A stretch of 64,000 bases of DNA from Erythrobacter sp. BLCC-B19. GTDB lineage: Bacteria > Pseudomonadota > Alphaproteobacteria > Sphingomonadales > Sphingomonadaceae. Below, piece after piece: positions 63,076 to 64,000 of the stretch. The DNA lies in contig NZ_CP117516.1 of the NCBI RefSeq assembly GCF_028621955.1, forward strand, positions 828,001-892,000, in the 5' to 3' direction. The number at the start of each line of letters is the position of its first letter. The stretch's first letter is position 1. The notes under the pieces are model-generated. The model saw only the letters and a program-made list of their open reading frames with translations, was not told the DNA's origin and searched no databases. The translations under genes were made by a program, and so were the position numbers.

Positions 63076-63300
63076 GCGCCCGATGCCCCCTGTCGCAGCG
63101 GCAGGCTCATAAAAGCAGGAGTGGTGCCTTTTTCGCGCTTTACGCCCTGTTAACTACGCGTAAGGTGCCCCGCATAACAAAGACGTCGAGTCGCGCCTCG
63201 CACCAACTCAGACCATTAAGGCTCGGATGATGTGCGGCATTGCGTGGGAACATACGCAAGCCAGCCCTTCAACCGGCAGCCCGCAAGGGGGGGAACTAGA

Positions 63301-64000
63301 ATGAAGGCTTACTTGCTGCCCAGCGCATCGGCGCTGGCGATGATTGCTGCTGCGCCCGCACTGGCACAGGACAACGAATCGAACGTCACCCAGACCGGCT
63401 CCAGCGCGATCGCCACCGTCACCCAGACCGGTGCGAGCGGCGAATCCACGATTTTGCAGGGCGGCGTAGCTGCGAATGCGAAGTTGACGCAGGACGGCAC
63501 CGACAACATCTCGACCATCAACCAGGGTGGCAACACGAATAAGGCCACAGTCGACCAGTCGGGCAACGACAACGAAAGCACGGTCAATCAGGACGACGGC
63601 ACCGGCAGTTCGGACGACAACAACACCGCGAATGTCACCCAGAGCGGCAGCGACAACATCTCGGTCGTCACGCAGACCAATGACTTTTCGACCGCCACCG
63701 TGATTCAAGAGAATGTCAGCAACGACTCCGACGTATTGCAGTCGGGCGATCTTGATGTCGCGTCGGTGACTCAGGACGGGTCTGACAACGAATCCGACGT
63801 CGACCAGGCCGGCAACCTCAACACCGCAACAATCGCGCAGGGCGGGGACGGCAACACCTCCGATCTCACCCAGACGAGCGGCCTCAACACAGCCATCATC
63901 CGCCAGCCCGGCAGTGACAACACCGCCACCGCGCTCCAGGCAGGGGTCGGTGCCAACACCCTGAACGTGCTGCAGGACGGTGACGGCAACACCGCCAGCG
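63301..64000 (+). CDS. Curlin-like repeat protein, cut by the window end
   Basis: ATG 63301, with AGGGGGGG upstream, opens a frame that continues past the window (233 codons seen). A signal peptide MKAYLLPSASALAMIAAAPA ending ALAQ is followed by about eighteen tandem units of roughly 11 residues with a V/I/L-x-Q-x-G core and N later in the unit, e.g. VTQTGSSAIAT, INQGGNTNKAT, VDQSGNDNEST, VDQAGNLNTAT. This is the half-repeat pattern of curlin-associated proteins (CsgA/CsgB). The chain is rich in Asn, Asp, Thr and Gln and would form an amyloid surface fibre after export through a CsgG-type pore; export genes may lie to the right. Confidence 0.88.
   Translation, partial: MKAYLLPSASALAMIAAAPALAQDNESNVTQTGSSAIATVTQTGASGESTILQGGVAANAKLTQDGTDNISTINQGGNTNKATVDQSGNDNESTVNQDDGTGSSDDNNTANVTQSGSDNISVVTQTNDFSTATVIQENVSNDSDVLQSGDLDVASVTQDGSDNESDVDQAGNLNTATIAQGGDGNTSDLTQTSGLNTAIIRQPGSDNTATALQAGVGANTLNVLQDGDGNTAS

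Noticed and set aside
63208..63992. Minus-strand frames opposite the curlin-like repeats
   Set aside because: The repeats produce long periodic antisense frames; the plus strand has the signal peptide and repeat logic.

Overview
This 64 kb window reads as chromosomal DNA of an alphaproteobacterium, most likely a sphingomonad (Sphingomonadales, perhaps Erythrobacteraceae). The grounds are the high G+C core genes, a TonB receptor locus, a one-piece fliE-to-fliS cluster, and a MobF relaxase/coupling protein/ArdC block of a type common in that group. The taxonomic call is inference from gene content only.

The first 25.6 kb is a mobile and defence island with visibly lower and more mixed G+C than the rest. 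It opens with a four-gene, translationally coupled operon (425-10862): a cytosine-C5 DNA methyltransferase, a P-loop ATPase with a cysteine cluster, a protein of unknown fold, and a 1819-residue protein with a PD-(D/E)xK-like site and a HerA/FtsK-type ATPase. The last three resemble in order, size and motifs the DndF-DndG-DndH (DptFGH) restriction module of phosphorothioation systems, but the modification enzyme here is a methyltransferase. Next comes a minus-strand transfer block (10938-17969): a frameshifted ardC antirestriction gene, a MobF relaxase, a TraD/VirD4-like coupling protein, a ribbon-helix-helix protein, an unknown gene and an AlpA-type regulator. No secretion channel or integrase is visible. 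A second defence-like operon (18566-22036) has an HNH nuclease fused to an SMC/ABC-type ATPase, followed by a separate HNH protein, so it is Septu-like but fused. The island ends with an AbiEi-type antitoxin whose toxin gene is gone, a staphylococcal-nuclease-like protein coupled to a repeat protein, and a HipB-like regulator with a palindromic operator.

The core begins at about 25.8 kb. A catabolic locus (25815-34383) comprises a TonB receptor, WrbA, a VOC protein, an alpha/beta hydrolase and a MetE-C-terminal-like zinc methyltransferase in one minus-strand operon, then an IclR regulator coupled to a CaiB-type CoA-transferase, and divergently a citryl-CoA-lyase-like gene. Two regulatory regions carry the same pair of TTCG-N5-CGAA palindromes at the same 19 bp spacing, which points to one regulator, probably the IclR protein. 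The substrate is unknown.

From 34.5 to 44.8 kb there are housekeeping or envelope genes: a GAF-PAS-GGDEF-EAL protein, a secreted DUF6702-like protein with an M1 metallopeptidase, a DUF5522-type protein, S-(hydroxymethyl)glutathione dehydrogenase, a GNAT-like protein coupled to a polysaccharide flippase, and an alpha/beta hydrolase. A perfect 16 bp parS palindrome lies at 44860-44875.

From 44.9 to 60.5 kb, eighteen minus-strand genes form a flagellar operon read from an RpoN-dependent activator through fliEFGHIJKLMNOPQR-flhB to fliD-fliS, mostly with overlapping starts and stops. Flagellin is divergent at 60775 and ends in a strong terminator. An MFS transporter follows, and the window ends inside a curlin-like repeat protein. 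I saw no rRNA, tRNA, CRISPR array or insertion sequence.
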